Part shown: positions 13,953 through 25,747 of the stretch, piece by piece
Layout of the letters: each line of letters opens with the position of its first letter
How positions within the stretch are numbered: the first letter of the stretch is position 1
Assembly (NCBI GenBank): GCA_964057225.1
Contig: OZ059898.1
Coordinates: 13,851,767 to 13,915,766, forward strand
Reading direction: 5' to 3'
From: Auanema rhodensis
Lineage: Eukaryota > Nematoda > Chromadorea > Rhabditida > Rhabditidae
Length of the DNA stretch: 64,000 nt
Program-made: the position numbers and the translations under genes
Notes under the pieces: generated by a model
Databases searched by the model: none
Seen by the model: only the letters and a program-made list of their open reading frames with translations
What the model was told of the DNA's origin: nothing

Positions 13953-15081
13953 TTAAACAAGATATTTGTTTTTGTAACAAGATGCTACAAGAATATCAAT
14001 TTCTTCACAAGTAGCTCCTGGAAGATACATTTTAGCAAAAGTACAGTTTCTCTTGACCCAAGATTTCACATCCTTAACACCATACATATCAGCATAGTGT
14101 TTTACCTGAAGTGTAAGAAGTTTATATCAGAAGAAGATCGATTGAATATTTTAAAATAATTTTCAAATTTCATCATTTACTCATGAATAGCGACGAACTA
14201 GACTTCGTAGTTTATATGAATGCAGACAAACCTGTTGACAGTGCTTTGGTGAAAGTACAAGTGGTCTTCCATTATGATCTTTCTGAACATTTTCAGAATT
14301 GTCAGTTGAAGAGGATGGTACAGTAGCAGATCCCGAAGCCTTAGCTGGCAATTTTTGAATTTTCACCTAGATTATCAAATATTTTGCGGAGAACAAGTTA
14401 GAGTTTTTTACCTTGTGGGCTAATGGAACTTCAATTGTTTCTCCTGATGCAGAAGGAAATTGGGAAACTGATGGAGCAGCAGCAGCTCTAACGCTACCGA
14501 TTGGTCTTAGTTCTTCATCTCCTCGAGGCCAAGTTGGAGTAGCCTGAAAGATTTTCAGCATGTATTTGATATAATCTCATAATTCTGGTTTTCATATCAA
14601 GAAAGTCAAATATAAAAGATGTGAGAGATAGAGATTGATTGACCCTTTGACCACAACAATGTAAGAAATGAAAGTGGAGGAAATGAATTTGAAGGTTATT
14701 AATGGTGAAAATTGAGATGACGTTCAATTCAAACCTGATTATCATCTTAATCCTTATAAATTTATTTGAAATAGAAAAGATTATCAATTTAAGATTTTTG
14801 TGAGATATAAGTGATAATATAAAGATAAATGTTTCTAATAGGACATTAATCACTTTGATGAGATAGATGGAACGCTCATGAGTTGCATATCATAAAGAAA
14901 TAGAAGACACAGAAAAATAAGGTTAGAAACATACCATTCTTGCGGATTTTTTGACAATTTGAATATCTTCATCATCACCAATTTCAATACATTTATATTT
15001 TTTAGTTTTCAAGGGGTTTCTTGATGGCTTATAACAGGAGACAACAGCCAAACTGACCAGCAACAGGGTTAGGATATGCAT
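13953..15081 (-). CDS. Unrecognised secreted protein, 188 residues
   Basis: Four exons on the minus strand: 15081-14935, 14543-14412, 14366-14232 and 14105-13953 (TAA). All are joined in phase 0, and intron 1 is much longer (391 bp) than the others (45 and 126 bp). The product starts with a clear signal peptide (MHILTLLLVSLAVVSC). A low-complexity middle rich in Ser, Ala, Pro and charged residues follows. The compact C-terminal part has three cysteines and the aromatic stretch HYADMYGVKDVKSWV. I do not recognise the family. A secreted, taxon-restricted nematode protein is the best description. Convergent with the channel gene and in the same direction as the astacin gene upstream. Confidence 0.8.
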
Positions 15082-16259
15082 TTTTCTGAAATAAAATAAA
15101 TTGAAAATATTATAAAAAAGTGTAAAGATAATTTAAAGCTTGTTCAGACGCATGTAGCATGAGTATAAGGAAAAATAATTTTGCAAATCTTAAGTAAGGT
15201 ATACGGGAAGAAATTTAGAACAATTTTTTTGTATGAATTGTATCTAAAAGATAAATGTCTAGATAAATAAAGAAAAAAAAATCTTTTTCTGGACATGAGG
15301 CAAAAACTCCAAAAATTTGATTAAATAGAAGAAACTAAAATTCTCTAAAAAGAAGATGAACAAAGAAATGAAAAATAGACTTTTCAATGGAGAGCTGATT
15401 AGAAAAGTGATTGGAGGGGGAAAAGCGAAAATAAGAAAGGTGGAATTGACCCCGTTATCCATTCCTACCGTTTATGAAAATCATTTAGGATAGAAAGGGA
15501 ACGAGAATTTATTTCGTCCAGCCCCTTTGGGTTTGCGCTGTTTCATACCGCTTGAAGACATTTTCTCTTTCAACACATTCATCTCTTCAGTTTCTCGTTG
15601 TAACTGACTTCTGCTGGATGAATAAACCGGGAATGAACAAAGCTTATTCTTGATGAAAAGCCAGATTTGGTCTGTTTACCGGATAACATGAGATTGATTG
15701 AACAGCTATTATATTATAATCACTATCTAATTAATTCATAAATCCAGTCATCTATATAGCTAGGCAGATAGCATGAAAAAACTAAAACTTTGAAAAGTTG
15801 AAATGATGAGAAACTAAGAATATAAAACTTCGAAGAAATCAACGAGAATAAAATAAAATTCTCTGGAATAATTCCATAAACATCCCCACGTTATAACTTA
15901 TTATTAGAGAAAATGGCTTTCTTTTGTTATTTTGAAATAATAAAATATTATTTCCTATACATCAAATTTTTCCCAATAAATTTTATAATAATAATAATAA
16001 TAGTAATAATAATAATAATAATAATGAAGAGTAAGTAGTAGCTGATCACCTTTTAAACAACATAATGATCAATAAATTTATTTACAATTTATAATAAATA
16101 TACATATATTCTATTATTTTGATTTCCCGCATAATAATAAGCATTATCTTATTATTAAAATTCCAATTATATTAATTGTTGATATAAATGAATATAATAT
16201 ATGAATAGATATAAAGAATGAAATTAATTACAATCAGAAATCATGTCATTCTCTTCGTT
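15082..16259. other. Intergenic region upstream of the secreted-protein gene
   Basis: AT-rich. Contains an (ATA)n/(TAA)n microsatellite at about 15987-16025 and GC-richer sequence at 15470-15620 that may be promoter of the 188-residue protein gene. No exon seen. Confidence 0.6.
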
Positions 16260-19200
16260 TTAATTGGGTTTTTCACAGAAACCACACGTTTTTGCACAAT
16301 TGTATTCAACAAGCATCTTGTCAGGAAGATTACAATAGTTTAGTCGTTTTAAGTCTGCACATCTATAATCAAAGAAAAATTACTTCCTTATCATCTTAAA
16401 ATTTAAAATAATTACCTGCTGTAAGTGTCAGAACAATTAGGAATTGGTTTTCCACATAATCCGCAAGATTCAGCACAATTGAACTTAATTAATGCTGGTG
16501 AATAAAATTTCGAAGTACAGAAATTGCTGATTATGCTAAGAGATTTGCAATGTACTCTGTAAGAAATATCTTTTTATAGAAAAAAAACTAAAATTTCAAA
16601 TACTTACGCATCAACAAAGTCTTTGCAGGCTGAAGTACCAAGACCATTGATAGGGGCACCCTTAGTCGTTATTGTTGGAATGGTTGGACGAGTTGGTGAA
16701 AAAGTTGTTCCAGTAATAGGTGGTAGAGTTGGAAGAGTTCTTGTTGTTTGAACTGTAGAAAAAGGAGTCACTGTGGTTTTTTCTACCGTAGGTGCTGTTC
16801 TTGTAGTTATTGTTGGTGTTGTTCTTGTGGTTGCTGTTGTTGATGGGGTTCGGCCAGTAGGAGGTGTTGCACGAGTACTTGTAGTTGTAGCAGTGAGAGA
16901 AACTAAAATTATGAAAAACTGTATTATACAACTGAAATAAGTTATTAACAGAACCATATCGGTAACCAATCGTAAAGCTAGAAGAATCAAATCTATTATA
17001 TCCAATAATAGGAGTTGGATTAACTGCACTTGAAAATACTCGCTTTGTGAATTCAGTGCAACAATATCTATAAAATGTATAAATTATGATGTTAAAGGTA
17101 TTAAGAAAGCTTCAAACCTTGGATTAACAATTTGTTGATCAGATTTTACTTTCAATTCGACTCCATTGAAAGCACAACCGAAGTTACATTGTGAGTTTTG
17201 CATATCTAATAATTGAAGTTCAACTCTTCCATTTGTAGGAGCCTATTTATAACAAATTATATGTATATCTTAACTTTTGTATTTTTTTTACTTCAATCCA
17301 ATATGTTCTAGATGTAAAAATATCTCTAATATTTCCATCTGATTGTCCCATTGTAATTGTGAAGTTTTGCCAAAATTGAGTAGCCGGTAGAGTAGTTCCA
17401 CCATCATTTGTCTGAAAAAATATATCTCATAAATATTACTTATTATTTATTATTATTTTCTAACTCTGGTGTTACAGAAATCTCCTCCATATCCGAGAGG
17501 ACAATTACATCTTCTGCAATCAGCTGGATTCTGTTCTCCTCCATTATGGCATGTGATTTTTGAAGAGCATCTCGCTTAATATATTTGTATAAAAGTAATT
17601 TAAAATAGATTTTATAAATTTAAATTGTTATTTTGATTGAATACAATTATATATTATAAATTGGTAGAGCTTCTTTCAAAAATACAATACAATTTTATTT
17701 TGTAATCGCTGATGAGCTGATCAAAAATAATTTAAAAATAATTTAATATATATTATTTGATTTCAAAATAAGATAATTTATAAATTATTTAATGACTATT
17801 TGTGATATTTATATAATATATTTCATTATAATTTCAATTATATTACTTATTAATATTTATGTAATGTTTGATATCTAAAATTAGTTTCACATTTTATACA
17901 TACCTGCGCATTGATAATGTCTATTAAGCAAAGCAATATCATAGAATGATATTAGACGATTACCCATGGTATAAGCATATTCTACATTATGTGGTATGAT
18001 TGAAGCTGATGTAAAATCAGTTGAAAATCTATAATACCAACATGTACATGTTATTTTTAGAAAAATTGCTTACGCATTTGCAGCATAATGCATAAAGCTG
18101 CCATACTCGTATGGTGTATAGTTAATAACTTGATCTGAAGATAATTTGGCAAAGTTGTAACGAGTATTTACCTAAAACATAAATCATTAAAATTATTTTC
18201 TTAATTATAATTATAAACACAATCGGATTATTGTAAAATGAAATTGTTAATTAACTACACGTGTTTACAATATAATAATGCAATATGCATCTTATCATAA
18301 TTTATCACAAAAATCAACGGTTATCTACAGATATTTGATTAAATGTTTTTGTTTTTCTCTTATTTTTTCTAGTGAATATATGCAAATACATTTATTCACT
18401 TTTTTTTATTCCGTTTGATTTTCATAATTTATAAAATTCTCACAAATTGTTGATTTTTTGATTGTCATTTTTTAAATTAATGTTTTTGTTTTTGATTAAA
18501 AAATTTTTTTTCTAAAAAACTTTAACGTAATTTGGATTTCTGGTGATGAATTTTCAAAAAATTAAACTTTTTTGAAACTTACTGGAACAGTTGTCAAATC
18601 TAATGCTACATATTCATCTCGATCATTTCTTGATTGCATATGCCAAACTCCTAGAGCATGAGTGAACTCATGGGCTACTGTTCCAATCTATAAATGACAT
18701 ATTTAAAAAATACAAAGCTATTACTCTGTTTTCATTTTCATTTGAATTCTACTTCGTTTTTTTTACATACAGATAAAGATATTAGTCAATCCAATCAACT
18801 ATTTATATATCATGTTCTTTTTAATTCAATATTCTTCCTTTTTCTCTATTTTGGCTTTATTTCTCTCTCTTTCTCCCACGCTCTCTCTCTTTCTCTCTCT
18901 CTCTCTTTCTCTCTCTCACTCTCTCTCTCTCTCTCTCTTTCTCTCTTTCTCCCTTTATCGACGTTTCAATTTCTAAGATAACTGAAATTAATATATTTTG
19001 AATCTACTTTATGAATTACTATAATCTTATTATACTTTCTTCCTATTATGTTATTTACGATTCTAATTGATTAAGCTTATACAACATACCACTTCACAAC
19101 CGTCACCAATTGAGAGCGTTTGAATACCACCTATCATACCGACACTAGAATAGCATCCACCTCCGTTCACGACCTAAATAACTTTATTTTTATTTCAAAT

Positions 19201-20105
19201 AACGTATGTGCTTACATGAATTCTATTGAAGGCAATATTGCTTTCGATGAATCGAATACATGTTCTTTCACTAATATAAGACAATGCTTGCCTGATAGAT
19301 GCTCTTTTACGTGTATCTGAATATATTTATTTTTAATATTTATAAAAAAAAATTAAATGAAGATATTCAATTATATTCATCTCTTCAATATTTATTTTAA
19401 CTCTCAACTAAAACTATTAATTTTTGCCTTTTTTGGTCTGGAAAATTTTGAATTTTTTATATAATTTGTTTTTCATCTAAAAGATACTAACTTATTCCAA
19501 AATCTATAGAATAATAAACTATTCCATTAGTCCATCTTGAATATATTGATGTAACTTGACGACGGCTTCGAGATGGCAGATTTGCCACGTTTTGTTCATA
19601 ATCTAACAACTGATTTCTAAAATAATTATGAATTCTGAAGTAATATGCTATTGCTACTCTGTCAGGTGAATATCTCCTTCCCACAAGAACGGTGTAAGTC
19701 CGGCTTTATCATTAATTTGGAAAAGTTCGTTCGTTTGTAAATCGCTTTGTTCTGTTTTGGTTAGCATCTAAATTTAGATATCAGAATAACAGCAGCTTTT
19801 ATAAAATTCTTGATGATATAGCTCACTTTTTTTAACTGTTCGGTATCATCAGAAGCTTGTGCTTGAAGACCTTTCAACCACTTCGAAGTAATCTGTTTGT
19901 ATCGTTGAGCTTGTACGTCCAAGTCGACATTCCAAATCTATAAAAATGCAGATGAAAAATCATATATTTGCTTTTGATTGGAAAGTATTGAAAAGCTTAC
20001 ATGTTCTAGCTGTTTTTTTAAATTTTCTTCAACAATGGGAGTATTGCTACTTGTAACTACTTGATGCACAAGTAGGAGAAGACCACAGAACTGAGGTCCT
20101 AACAT
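16260..20105 (-). CDS. Astacin-family zinc metalloprotease with EGF-like, CUB-like and two ShK domains
   Basis: Secreted M12A endopeptidase, 656 residues. Exons (minus): 20105-20001, 19937-19827, 19767-19658, 19616-19492, 19316-19216, 19173-19090, 18687-18583, 18171-18074, 18028-17904, 17574-17465, 17411-17292, 17242-17118, 17067-16955, 16902-16608, 16556-16416, 16362-16260 (TAA). All phases close. Order: signal peptide (FCGLLLLVHQVV), propeptide with WEGDIHLT, a basic SRSRR cleavage site before the mature start, catalytic domain with zinc motif HEFTHALGVWH and Met-turn SFMHY, an EGF-like segment (CNCPLGYGGDFC), a CUB-like region, a Thr/Pro-rich mucin-like linker (about 90 residues), then two ShKT-type cysteine modules ending CGLC and CGFC. 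This matches the nematode NAS proteases; likely roles are cuticle, hatching or host-tissue digestion. The Met-turn has F where I is usual (SIMHY). Orthology to a particular nas gene not assigned. Confidence 0.92.
18850..18955. repeat. CT/GA microsatellite in an astacin intron
   Basis: Pyrimidine-only tract of CT and CTTT units inside the intron between the exons at 19090 and 18687. It creates a Leu/Ser-rich chance open frame on the plus strand that is not a gene. Confidence 0.9.
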
Positions 20106-21148
20106 TTCACAATTACTAGTGGGAATTTACGATATACGTAAAAGAAGTGGAATCAGAATAAAAGCTAAAACAGAATCAGCTAATGAATTTTCGGTACTAT
20201 ATAAGGAGCCAGTCATCGTCCGCAAAAGGATTATCCTACATTAAATCGGTCAATACATTCAGTGCATTACCTAGTCATTCTAAACCATCTGTTCTTTATA
20301 GACATAAACTGGATAAATTGCAAGACTAAGTAAAACTTTTCGATCCAAATAGTTTTTTTATCTTATAAAACATTTTATAACAAATAAAAAAATGTAATTT
20401 TATACTCTCAGCAATATAGTAAATAAGACTCAAAATAACAGACAATAAGGTAAATGATCAAAGAAACTAATAAAAACGTTTAATTTCGATTCAAAAAAAA
20501 CTTTTTAGATGACTTTTTTGATGTATATTCTCTCCTCTTCTACGATGTTTTTATATTGTTTACTTTTGTTTGTCCGATGAATCTTGCATAAATATATTAT
20601 TTATGATATGTTGTTGGCCGAGATTTTTTATATTTATTATTATACATCTTTTTCGAGTACTTTTAATTGTTTAAACTGTATAAGTATTTTTGTTCTTATA
20701 TATAATATATATTTATAGAATCAAATACTGAATATTAAAAAAAAAACAAAAAAATAAAAAGAAATTTGGGGAATTGAAGAGAGAGGAGAGAGCAAGAGAA
20801 ATTAAATTGTATGGTAAAATCTTTGTAATATGTATGTAATAATCTATGCAATTCTTCACGGTACTGATTCTAGTGTTAAATCTTACTACACAAGTTTAAT
20901 TACTTTCACTATTTTTGCTCCAATTGTGTAACATGACTTTTAAAGTTAAGTTAATTTCTTTAGTAATTTGAAGGGATATTACCAGGAAAGATTGTGAACA
21001 CGAAAAGAACAGATGAGCGAGGAGGATAGATTGTTCTAATTTTTTGAAATTGTATTACTTTCTTTTAGTTGTTTAATTGGTCATTGATCGTTTTGTGTCA
21101 TGTTTAGTAGTTATCAATCAATTGCTTTCTGTTTTTTTATAGAAAAAA
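20106..21148. other. Divergent intergenic region between astacin and chemoreceptor genes
   Basis: The two genes are transcribed away from each other, so this 1-kb stretch should hold both promoters. Just before the chemoreceptor ATG, TTTTTTTATAG followed by seven bases is a good trans-splice acceptor. No other feature seen. Confidence 0.6.
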
Positions 21149-22680
21149 ATGATCTCACAGGAATGTTTAATTGCAGCAGCTGGTACACAGTTGCATGCAC
21201 ATCGGTATGTCTTAATATTTAAGTTTGTAACCGCTGTTATAGGATCAATTACTCCAATTATATTTCTGAGATTAAAGGTATATTCATATATATTGTAGAA
21301 TCAAGAAAAATTTTTTTTTGAATAATACATTTTATTGCAAAAATTAAACAAAAATGTATTCATATATGCAACAAGGAAAAATAAAACATGTTTCAGGGTT
21401 TAAATTGGCTTGTCCATAAACATACAAAAATATATTTCGCAGTTCATATGTTTTGGTCGGTTGAGTTATCAATAACTTATGCATTTATTTATGCTTATGA
21501 TCTTTACAGGTAAGCTTATAATCAAGTTTTTAAGCGAAAATTGTAGAACTTTGCTTCAGAATCTCTCTTACTCGAACTGATCCTTGTGATTACTTAGTTA
21601 ATAAAAAAATGGCGATGAATACACGAATTTTTCCCGTTCTTGGTATTATTGGAGAATTAACTTCTATGTTTATTATGTGTATTGAAAAAGTACTATCAAC
21701 TATTGTTCCGGTCGCGTATGAACGTGTAAAAAAGCCGCATGTTGCAATAATAATATCGGCCGTATCTGTAACTACAGTTTTTTAGAATAAAATTCGAAAT
21801 ATAATTTTAAGATAATCTTCACAATAGCTTTTGTTTATATAGCTTTGTTTTATAATGTTGATTGGGATGTTCCTTTTTTAACAACTTTTACATTGAAAAC
21901 TCCTGAAAACTCGACAGGATTTCAAGTGAGTTGTTGAAACGCTTAGCATAGTACAGCTAGACGAACAAAACTATCGTATCAACACAAAATACCTTTGCTT
22001 TTCATGTGTATATGCTAGATCTGTTCCAACTGTAAATATATAATCATACAACTCCGCCAATATTACAGACATTAGTAATCACCGAAATGGTTCTGGAAAT
22101 GATAGCACTAGTTACATTCTTTTTTTCTTTACTACGAAACAACTACCAATATAAAAAATTTTCGAATAATCATTCAATTGTTTTAGCTAACAAATACCAG
22201 GTAATATATAAGATTAACTGATGTACTGTAACACCACTTTAAGATAACCGAAAATCGAAAGGTTCTGAAAAACCTACTCCCTTTATGTATAATACACGGA
22301 GTGTTATTGATCATCAGTTCATTTGGTTTAAGCATATATCCATTGGTAAGAATTATTTATCAATTCAGAAAACAAAATTTATTTCTTGAGATATTCACAA
22401 CTTTTGATCCTGTGACACATGCTTTTTACTTAGAATGTATTGGCCAAGTAAGTTAAGTATTGAGAACCGTTTTTTTAGAATGTCCACCACATCAGCTTCA
22501 AAATAACAACTGAATATTTAGATTCACTTGTACTCAGTTCTAGGACCCCTTGTTTTAACATATGGAGTACTTAGAAAGCAGAAAAATGTGATTAACCAAG
22601 TTCAAGAGCAGGAAGTATATTTTGCATCGCTTAAGAATCATTTCGAAAACTTTCCAATAGTGAACAAAACAGTGAGATAA
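21149..22680 (+). CDS. Nematode serpentine chemoreceptor (Sra/Srab-like 7TM)
   Basis: Predicted sensory G-protein-coupled receptor, 352 residues. Exons: 21149-21277, 21397-21509, 21560-21767, 21812-21925, 22069-22200, 22244-22447 and 22522-22680 (TAA), all in phase. Seven hydrophobic stretches can be placed, starting at about residue 21. Family hints are the early Cys and His (SQECLIAAAGTQLHAH), the conserved CDYLV segment before TM3, and the ITENRKVLKNLLPL stretch leading into TM6, which resembles the EN....LLPL block of Sra/Srab receptors. The tail is short and polar. An AATAAA signal sits 26 bases after the stop (22706-22711). Subfamily assignment is tentative; chemoreceptor fold is well supported. 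Confidence 0.82.
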
Positions 22681-22850
22681 TCTAACAATATAATGTTATT
22701 CATTAAATAAATATTGGAACATGTACTAGAGTCGAATCTTGCTATAAAGAATATGCCTTTTTAAATGAATTTTTCTATCTAGATCTAATTTCAATCAGTA
22801 CGAGATCATTGCGTCTATCACTTTAACTGTAAAGTATATTCCTTCTACAA

Positions 22851-22932
22851 GCAGTCATGTCCGAGTGGTTAAGGAGATTGACTAGAAATCAATTGGGCTC
22901 TGCCCGCGTAGGTTCGAATCCTGCTGACTGCG
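22851..22932 (+). tRNA. tRNA-Ser(AGA), copy S1
   Basis: Reference sequence for the array; all stems pair, anticodon AGA at 34-36. First copy of the array; its 5' flank differs slightly (CACTTTAACTG). Confidence 0.96.
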
Positions 22933-23029
22933 AATATTTTGCACTAGAATACACTTTTTTGATCTAATTCCAATCAGTACGAGATCATTGCGTCTATCAC
23001 TTTAGCTGTAAAGTATATTCCTTCTACAA

Positions 23030-23111
23030 GCAGTCATGTCCGAGTGGTTAAGGAGATTGACTAGAAATCAATTGGGCTCTGCCCGCGTAGGTTCGAATCC
23101 TGCTGACTGCG
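23030..23111 (+). tRNA. tRNA-Ser(AGA), copy S2
   Basis: Identical to S1; 179 bp from it. Confidence 0.96.
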
Positions 23112-23208
23112 AATATTTTGCACTAGAATACACTTTTTTGATCTAATTCCAATCAGTACGAGATCATTGCGTCTATCACTTTAGCTGTAAAGTATATTCC
23201 TTTTACAA

Positions 23209-23290
23209 GCAGTCATGTCCGAGTGGTTAAGGAGATTGACTAGAAATCAATTGGGCTCTGCCCGCGTAGGTTCGAATCCTGCTGACTGCG
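23209..23290 (+). tRNA. tRNA-Ser(AGA), copy S3
   Basis: Identical tRNA; flank has CCTTTTAC instead of CCTTCTAC. Confidence 0.96.
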
Positions 23291-23387
23291 AATATTTTGC
23301 ACTAGAATACACTTTTTTGATCTAATTCCAATCAGTACGAGATCATTGCGTCTATCACTTTAGCTGTAAAGTATATTCCTTCTACAA

Positions 23388-23469
23388 GCAGTCATGTCCG
23401 AGTGGTTAAGGAGATTGACTAGAAATCAATTGGGCTCTGCCCGCGTAGGTTCGAATCCTGCTGACTGCG
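23388..23469 (+). tRNA. tRNA-Ser(AGA), copy S4
   Basis: Identical tRNA, 179-bp spacing. Confidence 0.96.
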
Positions 23470-23566
23470 AATATTTTGCACTAGAATACACTTTTTTGAT
23501 CTAATTCCAATAAGTACGAGATCATTGCGTCTATCACTTTAGCTGTAAAGTATATTCCTTCTACAA

Positions 23567-23648
23567 GCAGTCATGTCCGAGTGGTTAAGGAGATTGACTA
23601 GAAATCAATTGGGCTCTGCCCGCGTAGGTTCGAATCCTGCTGACTGCG
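23567..23648 (+). tRNA. tRNA-Ser(AGA), copy S5
   Basis: Identical tRNA; flank variant CCAATAAGTACG. Confidence 0.96.
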
Positions 23649-23745
23649 AATATTTTGCACTAGAATACACTTTTTTGATCTAATTTCAATCAGTACGAGA
23701 TCATTGCGTCTATCACTTTAGCTGTAAAGTATATTCCTTCTACAA

Positions 23746-23827
23746 GCAGTCATGTCCGAGTGGTTAAGGAGATTGACTAGAAATCAATTGGGCTCTGCCC
23801 GCGTAGGTTCGAATCCTGCTGACTGCG
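23746..23827 (+). tRNA. tRNA-Ser(AGA), copy S6
   Basis: Identical tRNA; followed by the first ten-base CCCTTTCGAT insertion. Confidence 0.96.
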
Positions 23828-23934
23828 AATATTTTGCACTAGAATACACTTTTTTGATCCCTTTCGATCTAATTCCAATCAGTACGAGATCATTGCGTCT
23901 ATCACTTTAGCTGTAAAGTATATTCCTTCTACAA

Positions 23935-24016
23935 GCAGTCATGTCCGAGTGGTTAAGGAGATTGACTAGAAATCAATTGGGCTCTGCCCGCGTAGGTTCG
24001 AATCCTGCTGACTGCG
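23935..24016 (+). tRNA. tRNA-Ser(AGA), copy S7
   Basis: Identical tRNA in a 189-bp unit. Confidence 0.96.
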
Positions 24017-24123
24017 AATATTTTGCACTAGAATACACTTTTTTGATCCCTTTTGATCTAATTCCAATAAGTACGAGATCATTGCGTCTATCACTTTAGC
24101 TGTAAAGTATATTCCTTTTACAA

Positions 24124-24205
24124 GCAGTCATGTCCGAGTGGTTAAGGAGATTGACTAGAAATCAATTGGGCTCTGCCCGCGTAGGTTCGAATCCTGCTGA
24201 CTGCG
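24124..24205 (+). tRNA. tRNA-Ser(AGA), copy S8
   Basis: Identical tRNA in a 189-bp unit; flank CCTTTTAC as in S3. Confidence 0.96.
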
Positions 24206-24302
24206 AATATTTTGCACTAGAATACACTTTTTTGATCTAATTCCAATCAGTACGAGATCATTGCGTCTATCACTTTAGCTGTAAAGTATATTCCTTCTAC
24301 AA

Positions 24303-24384
24303 GCAGTCTTGTCCGAGTGGTTAAGGAGATTGACTAGAAATCAATTGGGCTCTGCCCGCGTAGGTTCGAATCCTGCTGACTGCG
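24303..24384 (+). tRNA. tRNA-Ser(AGA), copy S9, acceptor variant
   Basis: A7 is T, which removes the last acceptor-stem pair. Probably still foldable. Confidence 0.85.
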
Positions 24385-24491
24385 AATATTTTGCACTAGA
24401 ATACACTTTTTTGATCCCTTTCGATCTAATTCCAGTCAGTACGAGATCATTGCGTCTATCACTTTAGCCTTAAAGTATATTCCTTCTACAA

Positions 24492-24573
24492 GCAGTCATG
24501 TCCGAGTGGTTAAGGAGATTGACTAGAAATCAATTGGGCTCTGCCCGCGTAGGTTCGAATCCTGCTGACTGCG
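24492..24573 (+). tRNA. tRNA-Ser(AGA), copy S10
   Basis: Identical tRNA; flank variants CCAGTCAG and TTTAGCCTTAAAG. Confidence 0.95.
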
Positions 24574-24680
24574 AATATTTTGCACTAGAATACACTTTTT
24601 TGATCCCTTTTGATCTAATTCCAATAAGTACGAGATCATTGCGTCTATCACTCTAGCTGTAAAGTATATTCCTTCTACAA

Positions 24681-24762
24681 GCAGTCATGTCCGAGTGGTT
24701 AAGGAGATTGACTAGAAATCAATTGGGCTCTGCCCGCGTAGGTTCGAATCCTGCTGACTGCG
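24681..24762 (+). tRNA. tRNA-Ser(AGA), copy S11
   Basis: Identical tRNA; downstream terminator region reads ACACGTTTTTG, a T5 run. Confidence 0.95.
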
Positions 24763-24859
24763 AATATTTTGCACTAGAATACACGTTTTTGATCTAATTC
24801 CAATAAGTACGAGATCATTGCGTCTATCACTTTAGCTGTAAAGTATATTCCTTCTACAA

Positions 24860-24941
24860 GCAGTCATGTCCGAGTGGTTAAGGAGATTGACTAGAAATCA
24901 ATTGGGCTCTGCCCGCGTAGGTTCGAATCCTGCTTACTGCG
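24860..24941 (+). tRNA. tRNA-Ser(AGA), copy S12, acceptor variant
   Basis: The 3' acceptor strand reads TTACTGC instead of TGACTGC, breaking the pair with C6. Confidence 0.85.
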
Positions 24942-25048
24942 AATATTTTGCACTAGAATACACTTTTTTGATCCCTTTTGATCTAATTCCAATAAGTACG
25001 AGCTCATTGCGTCTATCACTTTAGCTGTAAAGTATATTCCTTCTACAA

Positions 25049-25130
25049 GCAGTCATGTCCGAGTGGTTAAGGAGATTGACTAGAAATCAATTGGGCTCTG
25101 CCCGCGTATGTTCGAATCCTGCTGACTGCG
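25049..25130 (+). tRNA. tRNA-Ser(AGA), copy S13, T-stem variant
   Basis: The B box reads TGTTCGAATCC instead of GGTTCGAATCC, so the T stem loses a pair and Pol III recruitment may be weaker. Confidence 0.8.
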
Positions 25131-25237
25131 AATATTTTGCACTAGAATACACTTTTTTGATCCCTTTTGATCTAATTCCAAAAAGTACGAGATCATTGCG
25201 TCTATCACTTTAACTGTAAAGTATATTCCTTCTACAA

Positions 25238-25319
25238 GCAGTCATGTCCGAGTGGTTGAGGAAATTTTTTAGAAATCAATTGGGCTCTGCCGGCGTAGGT
25301 TCGAATCCGGCTGATTGCG
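25238..25319 (+). pseudogene. tRNA-Ser pseudogene, copy S14
   Basis: Anticodon stem is destroyed (GGAAATTTTTTAGAAATCAA) and both variable arm and T stem carry changes. Last unit before the mobile-element nest. Confidence 0.85.
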
Positions 25320-25354
25320 AATATTTTGCATGAGAAAGCAATTTTTTGATCCCT

Positions 25355-25735
25355 CGTTACATATTGTTTCTTCCCGTCTTTTCATGGTCGGAAGATATAT
25401 GTACTTCTACCTTGTTCCTTAGGTAGGCAGACCCGAACGCCCCGATTTCCTTATTAAGACAAATATTTAAAGAGAAAAGGATTCATTATCAGATAACAAG
25501 AAAATACAATATAAGAATTACATTAAGAAAGAATACAAAAAGATATAATAGAGTATTAAATAGAAAATATATATAGATGATATAGAGATGAGACTCACAT
25601 GGCTATAAGACAACCTATCTGGGTCAGGCCAGAAGCAAGAGTGCCATGTGTGTCCCATGTTGTAGACGGGGCTTGTTCAGGCTCCCGCTATTTGAATAGC
25701 GCGCACATGTTTACCATGTGCTTGCAGATGTGACA
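25355..25735 (-). repeat. LTR-like 3' end of a Ty3/Gypsy element
   Basis: On the minus strand a polypurine tract (AAGGTGGAGGGA, 25747-25736) is followed directly by TGTCACATCTGC, the usual arrangement of PPT plus 3' LTR. The segment ends where tRNA-Ser spacer resumes (after GATCCCT at 25354). The expected CA at the far end is not clear, and no matching 5' LTR is found in the window, so the call is moderate. Confidence 0.5.
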
Positions 25736-25747
25736 TCCCTCCACCTT

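Larger units (their letters stand above)
22790..25320 (+). repeat. Tandem array of tRNA-Ser(AGA) units, 179 or 189 bp each
   Basis: Fourteen head-to-tail units. Each has about 70-90 bp of conserved 5' flank (TTGCGTCTATCACTTTAGCT and nearby), an 82-nt tRNA-Ser gene, then TATTTTGC and a T6 run (ACACTTTTTTGATC) as Pol III terminators. Units are 179 bp, or 189 bp where a ten-base CCCTTTYGAT insertion follows the terminator. The tRNA has acceptor GCAGTCA/TGACTGC, anticodon loop CTAGAAA, long variable arm and B box GGTTCGAATCC. The left end is sharp at about 22,784. The right end decays at the fourteenth copy, where mobile elements begin. The same unit reappears at 29.1 and 37.4-37.8 kb, so the original array was longer and has been split. 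Confidence 0.95.

Noticed and set aside
16662..16931. Asn-rich 89-residue frame
   Set aside because: It is an out-of-frame reading of the Thr/Pro-rich linker exon of the astacin gene.
18694..18981. Leu/Ser-rich 95-residue frame
   Set aside because: It is the CT microsatellite inside an astacin intron read on the wrong strand.
22851..25319. tRNA-Leu assignment because of the long variable arm
   Set aside because: The anticodon loop CTAGAAA gives AGA and the acceptor and discriminator G fit serine.
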